NCBI GenBank assembly: GCA_046261635.1
Contig: JBHEOL010000027.1
Location: 1-6,151 of the forward strand
Reading direction: 5' to 3'
DNA from: JBHEPS01 sp046261635
Lineage (GTDB): Bacteria > Acidobacteriota > Thermoanaerobaculia > Gp7-AA8
Length of the DNA: 6,151 nucleotides
In this document: piece by piece, positions 1-5,339 of the stretch
How positions within the stretch are numbered: position 1 is the first letter of the stretch
Layout of the letters: each line of letters starts with the position of its first letter
Notes under the pieces: model-generated
What the model was told of the DNA's origin: nothing
Databases searched by the model: none
What the model saw: only the letters and a program-made list of their open reading frames with translations
Translations under genes and position numbers: made by a program

Positions 1-1
1 C

Positions 2-298
2 TCTCGCGCAGGACTTCGTGAGAAGTTCGCCCTCATCGTCGACGGGAGCGAGGTCGTGAACGCGAAACCTCATCCCGAGCCCTACCTCGTCACCGCCCGC
101 AAGCTGGGCATATCCCCTGCCGACTGCGTCGTGTTCGAGGATTCGGGCATCGGCGTCGCCTCGGCGAAGTCGGCCGGAGCCTATTGCGTCGCCGTCCGCA
201 ATCCGAATTCGAAACGCCACCAGGACCTCGACGCCGCCGACCTCGTGCTCGACTCGCTCCTGGGTTTCGATGTGCAGAGGATAGGGGCCAGGGGATAG
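2..298 (+). CDS. HAD-superfamily hydrolase, beta-phosphoglucomutase-like (3' end only)
   Basis: The frame is open from the window edge, so only about the last 98 residues are present of a protein that in this family usually has about 210-230. VDGSEVVNAKPHPEPYL carries the motif III lysine (K in NAKPHPEP), and VVFEDSGIGVASAKSAGA is motif IV with the Mg-binding acidic pair (E-D). These are hallmarks of the beta-phosphoglucomutase / phosphoglycolate phosphatase branch of cytosolic HAD enzymes, which hydrolyse or transfer phosphate on small sugars. The nucleophile DxD motif and cap domain lie upstream of the window, so the substrate cannot be told. The last seven residues (QRIGARG) and the TAG stop are encoded by a 7-bp tandem repeat, so the native C-terminus was probably altered. 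The GTG at 56 is internal and not a start. Confidence 0.88.
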   Translation, partial: SRAGLREKFALIVDGSEVVNAKPHPEPYLVTARKLGISPADCVVFEDSGIGVASAKSAGAYCVAVRNPNSKRHQDLDAADLVLDSLLGFDVQRIGARG

Positions 299-316
299 AG
301 GGCAGGGGCCAGGAAA
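275..316 (+). repeat. Degenerate heptamer array, 6 units (left arm)
   Basis: Six 7-bp units in perfect register: CAGAGGA, TAGGGGC, CAGGGGA, TAGAGGG, CAGGGGC, CAGGAAA (consensus YAGRRRN). The array begins inside the HAD coding region. Its fourth unit supplies the TAG stop. It is the G-rich relative of the CAGAAGG/CAGAAGT arrays found near 2330, 2570 and 5290. Confidence 0.8.
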
Positions 317-389
317 AAGCAACGGCTGAAAGGAAGCTGGCTTCCGACCTTCACTTCTGGCTTCTGCCTTTGCTCTTCCCTGGCCCCTG
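303..389. terminator. Inverted repeat between convergent genes, possible bidirectional terminator
   Basis: The 18 bases at 303-320 are complementary to 372-389 at all but about two positions. The loop of about 50 bases contains a smaller GGAAG/CTTCC hairpin at 332-345. The structure lies between the stop codons of the convergent HAD (298) and OmpW-like (402) genes, where a shared transcript end is expected. There is no clear T tract on either strand, so the terminator role is inferred from position and folding only. Confidence 0.4.
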
Positions 390-396
390 GCCCCTG
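353..396 (-). repeat. Degenerate heptamer array, inverted (right arm)
   Basis: Read on the + strand the units are ACTTCTG, GCTTCTG, a 9-base interruption, then TTCCCTG, GCCCCTG, GCCCCTG. This is the complement of the YAGRRRN heptamer. It mixes the CAGAAGN and CAGGGGN variants in one array and ends 5 bases short of the stop codon of the OmpW-like gene. Confidence 0.75.
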
Positions 397-401
397 ATTC
401 C

Positions 402-1037
402 TCAGAACTGATACGAAAGACCGAGACCGACGATGAGCGGATTGACCTCGATGTCGAACGTCTGCTCGGGTGCACCCGTGACGACCGCGCGCGCAGAAGA
501 CTCGACGGGAACGTACTTGACGTCACCGACGATGGCGAGCCTCGGTGTCAGGTCGAACGATGCGCCGGCATTGAGGACGTAACCGATGTCATCCTCGAGA
601 TCGATCGAACGGAGGTCCGATCCCGAGAAATCGCTCAGATCGCCGAAAAGGACGTACGCCGCCCCCGCACCGATGTACGGGTCGAAACGCCCCTCCGGGT
701 TGAAGTGATACTGGAGCGTGGCCGTAATCGGCATCATGTCGAGGTCGCGGACGGGAAACTGGCTGACCAGACGCGGCCGCACGGTGACCTCGGATTCGAA
801 GGCGTAGGCGGCGAGCTCGAGCGAGATCTTGTCGGTGAAGAACGCGTTCACCGCAGCACCGAAGCCGCTCGTGGAGTCGAGCTCGAATTCATCCACCGCA
901 TTCAGTCCCGGACGGTTGTCCCCCTGGGGATCGACGAGCGCATAAAAAGCGGTCACATCGAAGAACCGGGTCTGGGCGGAGGCAGGCGCAGCCGCGAAAA
1001 GGGCGATTACGACGGTCATTGCTGCAACGAACTTCAT
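402..1037 (-). CDS. OmpW-like outer-membrane beta-barrel protein
   Basis: A 211-residue exported protein. The start MKFVAAM is chosen because AAGGAG (complement of 1045-1050) lies 7 bases upstream and a Sec signal peptide follows at once (hydrophobic core to residue ~18, likely cut after ASA at 21). A longer in-frame start at 1145 would place an Arg/Pro-rich stretch in front of the signal. The mature part shows alternating beta strands. The segment LQYHFNPEGRFDPYIGAGAAYVLF resembles the OmpW signature region, followed by the GASFDLTPRLAI strand and a terminal strand ending in ...GLGLSYQF, the C-terminal Phe typical of BAM-inserted proteins. OmpW members are small eight-stranded barrels implicated in passage of hydrophobic compounds; the ligand here is unknown. 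It converges on the HAD gene and appears monocistronic. Confidence 0.85.
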   Translation of the reverse strand: MKFVAAMTVVIALFAAAPASAQTRFFDVTAFYALVDPQGDNRPGLNAVDEFELDSTSGFGAAVNAFFTDKISLELAAYAFESEVTVRPRLVSQFPVRDLDMMPITATLQYHFNPEGRFDPYIGAGAAYVLFGDLSDFSGSDLRSIDLEDDIGYVLNAGASFDLTPRLAIVGDVKYVPVESSARAVVTGAPEQTFDIEVNPLIVGLGLSYQF

Positions 1038-1166
1038 AAAGGGTCTCCTTGGATGTAGGTCGGTGGACGGCCCGGGGGAGTTCCCCTGCACCGCGAACCG
1101 GTGCCCTCGGAAGCGACGGCACGGAGGGCACCTGAGCAAATACAAGGCCTAATAACTTAACCGCCG

Positions 1167-1182
1167 GTCACCGGCCGGTGAC
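1167..1182. promoter_or_regulatory. Perfect 16-bp palindrome, candidate operator
   Basis: GTCACCGGCCGGTGAC is its own reverse complement over 16 bases. It sits about 130 bases upstream of the OmpW-like start codon, next to an AT-richer segment (1141-1160). It has no loop and no T run, so it does not look like a terminator. A dimeric repressor or activator site is the natural reading, but no regulator family can be named. Confidence 0.4.
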
Positions 1183-1326
1183 AAGATGCCTCGCTGCGGA
1201 TGAGCTCGAACCCACAGAGGCGCCTGCCCGCCGGCTCCGAAGATGATCGGGAGCTCAGTCTCCGCCTCGAGGGGTTCTCATGGCATCAGCGGGAGTCGTT
1301 CGACCGGACTTCTCTCAACAGCGAAA

Positions 1327-1357
1327 GCCCGTAACGGCGCGCGTAGCCGTTACGGGC
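1327..1357 (-). terminator. Hairpin terminator after the NGP solenoid gene
   Basis: Perfect 12-bp stem, 1327-1338 pairing with 1346-1357 (GCCCGTAACGGC and its complement), with a 7-base loop. It lies 20 bases past the stop of the minus-strand solenoid gene. On the minus strand it is followed only by TTTCGCTGTT, a poor T tract, so it is a strong hairpin but not an ideal intrinsic terminator. Confidence 0.7.
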
Positions 1358-1376
1358 CTTCCGATCAGGAGAACGC

Positions 1377-2243
1377 TCAGTCGGCCTGCTTGACCGTCAC
1401 CGGGCCGTTCTTGGCGGCAACGTGGACGCGCGGCATTGCATGGCCGATCTCGACGCGGGTCTGATCGTCGCGGAAGAACGCCGGACGTTCGCCGCAAAGC
1501 GACGCGGGGCAACGGAACGGCGTGCGCGCTCCCCTCTCGACGACCAGCCCGGAGGCATATCCCTGAGGCACCTTCACGGTGACCGGGCCGTTCTTCGCCG
1601 ACGTGCGAAGCTCTCCACCCTCCCAGGAGGAACCCTCCAGGTTGATCGTGAGCGGGCCGTTCTTCGACACCAGCGACACCTCGCCCGACCCGCCGGTAAA
1701 GCTCACCGGGCCGTTCGAAGACTCGACTTCGACCCACCCTCCGACGCGCTTGAGCGAAAGCGGTCCGTTCGCGACGGTCGCTTTCAGGCGGCCGGCGAGA
1801 TCGGAGATCGAGACCGGGCCGTTGCTCGCCTCGATCTCGAGCTCGCCGTTCCGGGGGGCGAGAACCAGAACGTGACCGCTCCAGTCGGAGTGCCCGGGCC
1901 CGGCGACCCTCACCTCGGCGCCGGTCTGCTCGAGCCGGATCTGCGACAGCGCTGCCTCGTCGCGCGCTCCCTTGCAGAGAATCACTTCATACCCGCTCCG
2001 GTTCGAGCCCATCACCTTGAGCGGGAAGCCCTGCCCATCGCCCAGGCGCACGGCCAGCAAATTCCCGCCGATGGTGAGGCGCTCCTCGCCCATCACGGCT
2101 GGTTGTCCGTCGATGGTGACGCTCATATCGGAGCAGTTCCCGGCTGTCCGGCTCGCGTTGACCGTGATCTCGGTCGCGGAAACACCCGCGGCCGCGATCA
2201 ACATCGCCACGGATGAAATGAATAGAATCGTTCGAAGCCTCAT
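1377..2243 (-). CDS. Exported DUF4097-like beta-solenoid protein with NGP repeats
   Basis: A 288-residue protein starting MRLRTILF. This start has GGGAG about 10-11 bases upstream and opens directly into a signal peptide (residues 1-23, cut after VSA). A start 24 residues earlier adds a polar leader before the signal and would fall in the predicted promoter. Residues 24-130 form a beta-rich N-terminal region. From 141 the motif N-G-P-[VL]-[ST] recurs at 141, 159, 177, 195, 218 and 279, the first four exactly 18 residues apart, as expected for turns of a parallel beta-solenoid of the DUF4097 / toast-rack type. Cysteines 37, 90, 245 and 250 could form disulfides after export; 245 and 250 lie in an insertion before the last turn. 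The protein is a paralogue of the product encoded at 4153-5274 (shared GWVE segment). It is transcribed divergently from the sigma operon from a matching promoter. Function unknown; envelope or surface role inferred. Confidence 0.82.
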   Translation of the reverse strand: MRLRTILFISSVAMLIAAAGVSATEITVNASRTAGNCSDMSVTIDGQPAVMGEERLTIGGNLLAVRLGDGQGFPLKVMGSNRSGYEVILCKGARDEAALSQIRLEQTGAEVRVAGPGHSDWSGHVLVLAPRNGELEIEASNGPVSISDLAGRLKATVANGPLSLKRVGGWVEVESSNGPVSFTGGSGEVSLVSKNGPLTINLEGSSWEGGELRTSAKNGPVTVKVPQGYASGLVVERGARTPFRCPASLCGERPAFFRDDQTRVEIGHAMPRVHVAAKNGPVTVKQAD

Positions 2244-2280
2244 CGTCAAATTCTCCCTTCTCGGATATGAATCGCTCGTA

Positions 2281-2311
2281 ATAGACGCATGCGGCCCCGG
2301 TCGGTTAGCAG
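2281..2311 (-). promoter_or_regulatory. Candidate ECF-type promoter of the NGP gene
   Basis: On the minus strand the sequence reads CTGCTAAC (2311-2304), 16 bases, then CGTCTAT (2287-2281). AAC in the -35 box and CGTC in the -10 box, separated as here, are usual for ECF sigma factors. The start codon is 37 bases after the -10 box, leaving room for a leader of about 30 bases with the GGGAG ribosome site. The same two blocks with the same spacing precede the sigma gene, which argues that its product reads both. Confidence 0.7.
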
Positions 2312-2322
2312 TCAAGGGAGAA

Positions 2323-2350
2323 GAAAAGTCAGAAGGCAGAAGGCAGAAGT
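2323..2350 (+). repeat. Heptamer array, left arm of composite repeat A
   Basis: Units GAAAAGT, CAGAAGG, CAGAAGG, CAGAAGT in register, the last three nearly identical. Together with the inverted array at 2552-2586 they flank the palindromic core at 2356-2520. Confidence 0.75.
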
Positions 2351-2355
2351 TTCAC

Positions 2356-2520
2356 CGTCATCCTGAGGAGGCGCAGCCGACGAAGGATCTCAACATGGCA
2401 GGATCGTGATGGTCAGGCCGGGGGACCCCGCAGGTGGCAACATCCTGCAATCCTGAGATCCTTTGGTCGCGCGCACTGCCTCGCGAGCCATCGACCCACG
2501 CCCGCTCCCTCAGGATGACG
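2356..2520. repeat. Palindromic dispersed repeat core, copy A (165 bp)
   Basis: The ends are a perfect 13-bp inverted repeat (CGTCATCCTGAGG at 2356-2368, its complement at 2508-2520). Inside, 2383-2404 is complementary to 2442-2463 at 19 of 22 positions (AAGGATCTC...GCAGGAT). The element is therefore an inverted pair of units of the form GTCATCCTGAG-variable-AAGGATCTC-NNN-ATNGCAGGAT. From memory, GTCATCCTGAG...GAAGGATCT repeats recur in many Acidobacteriota and Chloroflexota genomes. A second copy, inverted, is at 5340-5502. No target duplication or coding capacity is evident, and the short open frames across it should not be annotated. Confidence 0.82.
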
Positions 2521-2551
2521 CGCGGGGGAGCCTGGATCTTGCCTTTTCTTT

Positions 2552-2586
2552 ACTTCTGCCTTCTTCCTTCTGCCTTCTGCCTTTCT
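2552..2586 (-). repeat. Heptamer array, right arm of composite repeat A
   Basis: Five units in register on the + strand: ACTTCTG, CCTTCTT, CCTTCTG, CCTTCTG, CCTTTCT, the complement of the CAGAAGN heptamer. The array ends exactly where the candidate -35 box of the sigma operon begins. Confidence 0.78.
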
Positions 2587-2617
2587 CTGCTAACTTTCTC
2601 CCCTTCCCTCCGTCTAT
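2587..2617 (+). promoter_or_regulatory. Candidate autoregulatory ECF promoter of the sigma operon
   Basis: CTGCTAAC (2587-2594), 16 bases, CGTCTAT (2611-2617): the two blocks and spacing are identical to those before the divergent NGP gene. The -10 box is 17 bases from the GTG start, so the transcript would begin close to the GGAGGA ribosome site (2625-2630) with a very short leader. Self-activation is common for ECF sigma factors; here it is inferred from the motif pair. Confidence 0.7.
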
Positions 2618-2634
2618 AGGCTCTGGAGGAACGC

Positions 2635-3174
2635 GTGCCGCCTTCGGATGAGGATCTGGTCCGAGAGACCCTTGCTGGAAAGCTCGATTGTTACGACGAG
2701 TTGATGAAGCGTTACGAGCGGATGGTCTTCAAGATCGCCTGGGGTTTCGGGCGGGACCGCCAGAACGCGCTCGACATCACCCAACAGGTGTTTCTCAACG
2801 CCTACCGAAGCCTCGGCACGTTCCGCCAGGACGCGAACTTCCGGACGTGGATCACGCGGATCGCGCACAACGAAGGTGTCACCTGGCTCCGGCAGAACGG
2901 GCGGGCGATCCGGGAGCACGACCCGATCTCGGGCGACCTCCCGCTTCCAGGCACCCAGGAACAGCAGCTTCTCACCCGCGAGCGTGACCAGCTGCTGCAG
3001 CGTGAAATCGAGAAATTGAACGACCGTTACCGGCTCGCAATCACGCTTCGCTACCAGCAGGGGCTGCCGATCCAGCAGATCGCCGCGGTCCTTCAGTGTA
3101 GCGAGGGTACGACAAAGAGCATGCTCTTCCGCGGAGTCCGGGCGCTGAGACAGGCGCTCGGGCCCGCAATCTGA
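2635..3174 (+). CDS. ECF-type RNA polymerase sigma factor
   Basis: A 179-residue protein with the two-domain layout of extracytoplasmic-function sigma factors. Region 2 spans about residues 18-85 (ELMKRYERMVFKIAW, then the DITQQVFLNAYRSLGTFR helix and FRTWITRIAHN, which bind core polymerase and the -10 element). A short linker follows (residues ~88-120). Region 4 spans about 123-175, with the helix-turn-helix LPIQQIAAVLQCSEGTTKSMLFRGVRAL that reads the -35 element. The start is GTG, with GGAGGA four bases upstream. It is the first gene of an operon: its stop is 10 bases before the anti-sigma start and the GAGGA ribosome site of that gene overlaps the stop, so translation is probably coupled. 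It likely directs transcription from the CTGCTAAC-N16-CGTCTAT sites. The ECF subgroup cannot be assigned by eye. Confidence 0.93.
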   Translation: MPPSDEDLVRETLAGKLDCYDELMKRYERMVFKIAWGFGRDRQNALDITQQVFLNAYRSLGTFRQDANFRTWITRIAHNEGVTWLRQNGRAIREHDPISGDLPLPGTQEQQLLTRERDQLLQREIEKLNDRYRLAITLRYQQGLPIQQIAAVLQCSEGTTKSMLFRGVRALRQALGPAI

Positions 3175-3184
3175 GGACAAAACC

Positions 3185-4126
3185 ATGGAATCGATCGACT
3201 GCCGCAGGCACCAGAACGACATCGACCGCCTCTTCGCAGGCGAGCTCCCCGAGGAGACGCACGAGGCCCTGATGGCCCACGTCGAGGCCTGCACTGACTG
3301 TGCGGACCATTACGGGCTCGTCGAGGAGATCGCCGGCGCGCCCGTCCCGGAACCGAGCGTCGAGGAGCTCGAGGCAATGCGGGGCCGGGTCCTGCGGAGC
3401 GTCCGGCGCGACAAGCATGTCTGGTGGCGGGCGCTTCCGCACGCCGCAGCGGTCGCGATGGTCGCGGGAGCCGCTCTTCTCGCCGCGCTGGGATGGTTCG
3501 CGGGACGCGCCTCCGTCAGCCCCTCCTCCCCGCGCGCGTCAGAAACGGCCAGCCCGGAGCTGATCCTGGCGCGGCAGATCCACCAGGTCGCGCGAGGAAA
3601 CGATGCGCTCGAAGACGTCGAGAACTCCCCATTCCGCTACACGAACGTGAAGATCGCCGAGGCGCGGGAAGGCCGCGTAAGCCTCTCGTTCGACGTATCC
3701 CGCCACCTCGAGCTGACCCTTCCGCAGGGCGATCCGCTCGTCACCGAGGTGCTCGTGCAGTCGGTGCTGGAAGCGGGATCGGTGGGCGCGCAGCTCGAGG
3801 CGATCGGCCGCGCCGACAATATTCTCGACCCGCGCACCCGGGGAGCGCTCATCAAGGCGATGCTCCACGACCCGAACCTCGGCGTCCGGCTTCAGGCGCA
3901 GAGCCGGCTCGTCGAGCAGGCCGGCGACGCCGAAGTCGACGAAGCGCTCCTCGCGGTTCTCGAAAAGGAGGAGTCGGTTCAGATGCGGCTCGTCGCCATC
4001 GATCATCTGACTCGCGCCCGGATCGACCCGAATCGCCTTCGCGATGCGGTGGAAGCGGGAGAACCCGAAGGGCGCGGCGCTGTTCGCATGAAAGCCGACG
4101 ACTACATCCTCTCGTCCCGAGTCTGA
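3185..4126 (+). CDS. Membrane anti-sigma factor: zinc finger, one TM, HEAT-like C-terminal domain
   Basis: A 313-residue protein. Residues 1-45 are a zf-HC2-type anti-sigma zinc finger with Cys6 and His32-x3-Cys36-x2-Cys39, expected to sequester the sigma factor encoded just upstream. Residues 84-106 (PHAAAVAMVAGAALLAALGWFAG) are the single membrane segment, preceded by basic residues and followed by a Pro/Ser linker. The outer part (107-313) is large: a predicted helix near 124-145, a beta segment (FRYTNVKIAEAREGRVSLSFDV), then helical repeats at about 185-290 with the HEAT-like signatures DPNLGVRLQA (229-238) and EESVQMRLVAI (262-272). HEAT repeats bind proteins or peptides, so this domain is a plausible sensor or docking surface on the periplasmic side. 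Usual zinc-finger anti-sigma factors have little beyond the membrane segment, so the length is notable. Confidence 0.87.
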   Translation: MESIDCRRHQNDIDRLFAGELPEETHEALMAHVEACTDCADHYGLVEEIAGAPVPEPSVEELEAMRGRVLRSVRRDKHVWWRALPHAAAVAMVAGAALLAALGWFAGRASVSPSSPRASETASPELILARQIHQVARGNDALEDVENSPFRYTNVKIAEAREGRVSLSFDVSRHLELTLPQGDPLVTEVLVQSVLEAGSVGAQLEAIGRADNILDPRTRGALIKAMLHDPNLGVRLQAQSRLVEQAGDAEVDEALLAVLEKEESVQMRLVAIDHLTRARIDPNRLRDAVEAGEPEGRGAVRMKADDYILSSRV

Positions 4127-4152
4127 CGGGGCGAGAGAAGGAGACCATGAAC

Positions 4153-5274
4153 ATGAAACGAATCAACGCCTTCACCATCGTCATCCTCATGACGGCTGCG
4201 GCAATGACCGCGGCAACCCTCCAGAAAGAGCTCCCGGCCTCTGCGGGAGAGACGCTGAGCGTCGAGCTGCGCGGCGGATCGATCGAGGTCGTCGGATCGA
4301 GCCGCAACACGGTCCGGGTCGACGCAACGATTTCGGGCAAAGAAGTCGGGGACGCTGATCTTGAGGTCCGCCGCACGCGCGGCGGTGTCGAGGTCAGCGA
4401 CCGCGGGACGCGCCACCGCGGCAACAGCCGCATCCACGTCCGCATCGAGGTGCCGAGGAGCTTCGACCTCGATCTCGAGACGATGGGTGGAACGATCTCC
4501 GTCGAGAACGTCCACGGGTCCATCACGGGGAAGACTCTCGGAGGCGAGCTCCGTCTGGCGCGTCTCGACGGAGAGCTCTCGATGGTCACGCACGGCGGCA
4601 ACATCACGCTCCGCGACTCGAACGTCGACGGTTCGGTCAGAACCATGGGCGGGCAGGTCCTGCTCGACAACGTCTCGGGCGACGTCAAGGGAACTTCCAT
4701 GGGAGGCAACGTCGTCTACCGCAACGTGAGCCGGCCTGACGGCACTTCCACCGGCAAGTCCGTCCAGATCAGCACCATGGGCGGCCACATCAACGTCGCC
4801 GAGGCACCGGACGGCGCCGAGCTCTCGACCATGGGAGGCAACGTCCGCGTGCGGAACGCGCGCGGCTTCGTCAAGGCGAAGACGATGGGCGGCACGATCA
4901 CACTCGACGCGGTCGACGGTTGGGTCGAGGCGACGACCATGGGAGGGAATGTCGGAGTGAAGATGGTGGGGAACCCGGAGCAGGGAGACCGCCACGTTCG
5001 GATCGACTCGAAGGGAGGCGACATCGAGCTCTCGGTTCCCGCCGGCCTCGACATGGACATCGACATCCAGATCGCGTTCACGCGCAACAGCAGCAGGAAG
5101 TACGAGATTCGCAGCGACTTCCCCCTCCAGGTGACCACCTCCCCCGAGTGGGACTCCTCGCACGGGACGCCCCGCCGCATCATCCAGGGCCGCGGAAAGA
5201 GCGGATCCGGCAAGCACAAGATCGTCATCCGGACGATCAATGGGGACGTGAAGCTGACGAGAGGGGGGAAGTAA
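4153..5274 (+). CDS. Exported DUF4097-like beta-solenoid protein with [T/S]MGG repeats
   Basis: A 373-residue protein, third gene of the sigma operon. AAGGAG at 4138-4143 is 9 bases from this ATG but only 3 from an in-frame ATG at 4147, so 4153 (MKRINAF) is preferred; the difference is two residues. The frame stays open far upstream, but that part overlaps the anti-sigma gene and is out-of-frame shadow. Residues 1-21 are a signal peptide (likely cut after TAA). Residues ~23-100 match the N-terminal DUF4097 pattern (GETLSVELRGGSIEVVGSS). Gly-Gly recurs at 112, 130, 148, 166, 184, 210, 228, 246, 264 and 288, mostly 18 residues apart, with the unit TMGGxVxVxNxxGxVxxx, as in a right-handed parallel beta-solenoid. 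It has no cysteine and no membrane anchor. DUF4097/toast-rack domains occur in envelope-stress proteins such as LiaG. An envelope role is inferred; the ligand is unknown. Confidence 0.86.
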   Translation: MKRINAFTIVILMTAAAMTAATLQKELPASAGETLSVELRGGSIEVVGSSRNTVRVDATISGKEVGDADLEVRRTRGGVEVSDRGTRHRGNSRIHVRIEVPRSFDLDLETMGGTISVENVHGSITGKTLGGELRLARLDGELSMVTHGGNITLRDSNVDGSVRTMGGQVLLDNVSGDVKGTSMGGNVVYRNVSRPDGTSTGKSVQISTMGGHINVAEAPDGAELSTMGGNVRVRNARGFVKAKTMGGTITLDAVDGWVEATTMGGNVGVKMVGNPEQGDRHVRIDSKGGDIELSVPAGLDMDIDIQIAFTRNSSRKYEIRSDFPLQVTTSPEWDSSHGTPRRIIQGRGKSGSGKHKIVIRTINGDVKLTRGGK

Positions 5275-5281
5275 AGCAAGG

Positions 5282-5309
5282 CAGAAGTCAGAAGGCAGAA
5301 GTCAGAAGT
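5282..5309 (+). repeat. Heptamer array, left arm of composite repeat B
   Basis: Four units in register: CAGAAGT, CAGAAGG, CAGAAGT, CAGAAGT. It begins eight bases after the TAA of the solenoid gene, again hugging a gene end. A right arm is not present before the insertion sequence. Confidence 0.8.
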
Positions 5310-5339
5310 AAAATCAAGAGCAGGATCAAAGGTTCCGTG

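Larger units (their letters stand above)
1038..1376. other. Intergenic region upstream of the OmpW-like gene
   Basis: A 339-base stretch without a credible gene. It contains the 5' leader of the OmpW-like gene with its ribosome site (1045-1050), an AT-richer patch at 1141-1160 that could hold the promoter (no convincing -35/-10 pair seen), the palindrome at 1167-1182, and the terminator hairpin of the next minus-strand gene at 1327-1357. GATGCC at 1185-1190 and GGCATC at 1282-1287 are complementary and enclose about 90 bases, but I see no recognisable RNA family there. Confidence 0.6.

Noticed and set aside
1190..1215. Minus-strand GGGTTCGAGCTC resembling a tRNA T-arm
   Set aside because: The five bases on either side of the TTCGAGC loop do not pair, and no acceptor, D or anticodon arms fit around it.
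1422..2216. Long open frame on the + strand opposite the NGP gene
   Set aside because: It is the antisense shadow of a high-GC gene: no ribosome site, no family resemblance, and the minus-strand frame has signal peptide and repeats.
2231..2315. Sigma-70 type promoter with TTGACT at 2315-2310 for the NGP gene
   Set aside because: No acceptable -10 hexamer at 16-18 bases spacing (the next TATTAC is 26 bases away); the ECF-type pair explains the region better.
2434..2651. Short + strand frames of about 60 codons across the repeat region
   Set aside because: Their residues (FCLLPSAFC) come from translating CTTCTGCC heptamers and the palindromic core; such frames are often annotated as hypothetical proteins but have no ribosome site.
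3424..4152. Upstream extension of the MGG solenoid frame over the anti-sigma gene
   Set aside because: The extension is Arg/Pro/Gly-rich and out of frame with the clearly real anti-sigma gene; the signal peptide and ribosome site place the start at 4153 (or 4147).
4102..5217. 371-codon minus-strand frame opposite the MGG solenoid
   Set aside because: Rich in Asp-Val-Ala-His from reading the complementary strand of GC-rich repeats; no start signals and no recognisable domain.
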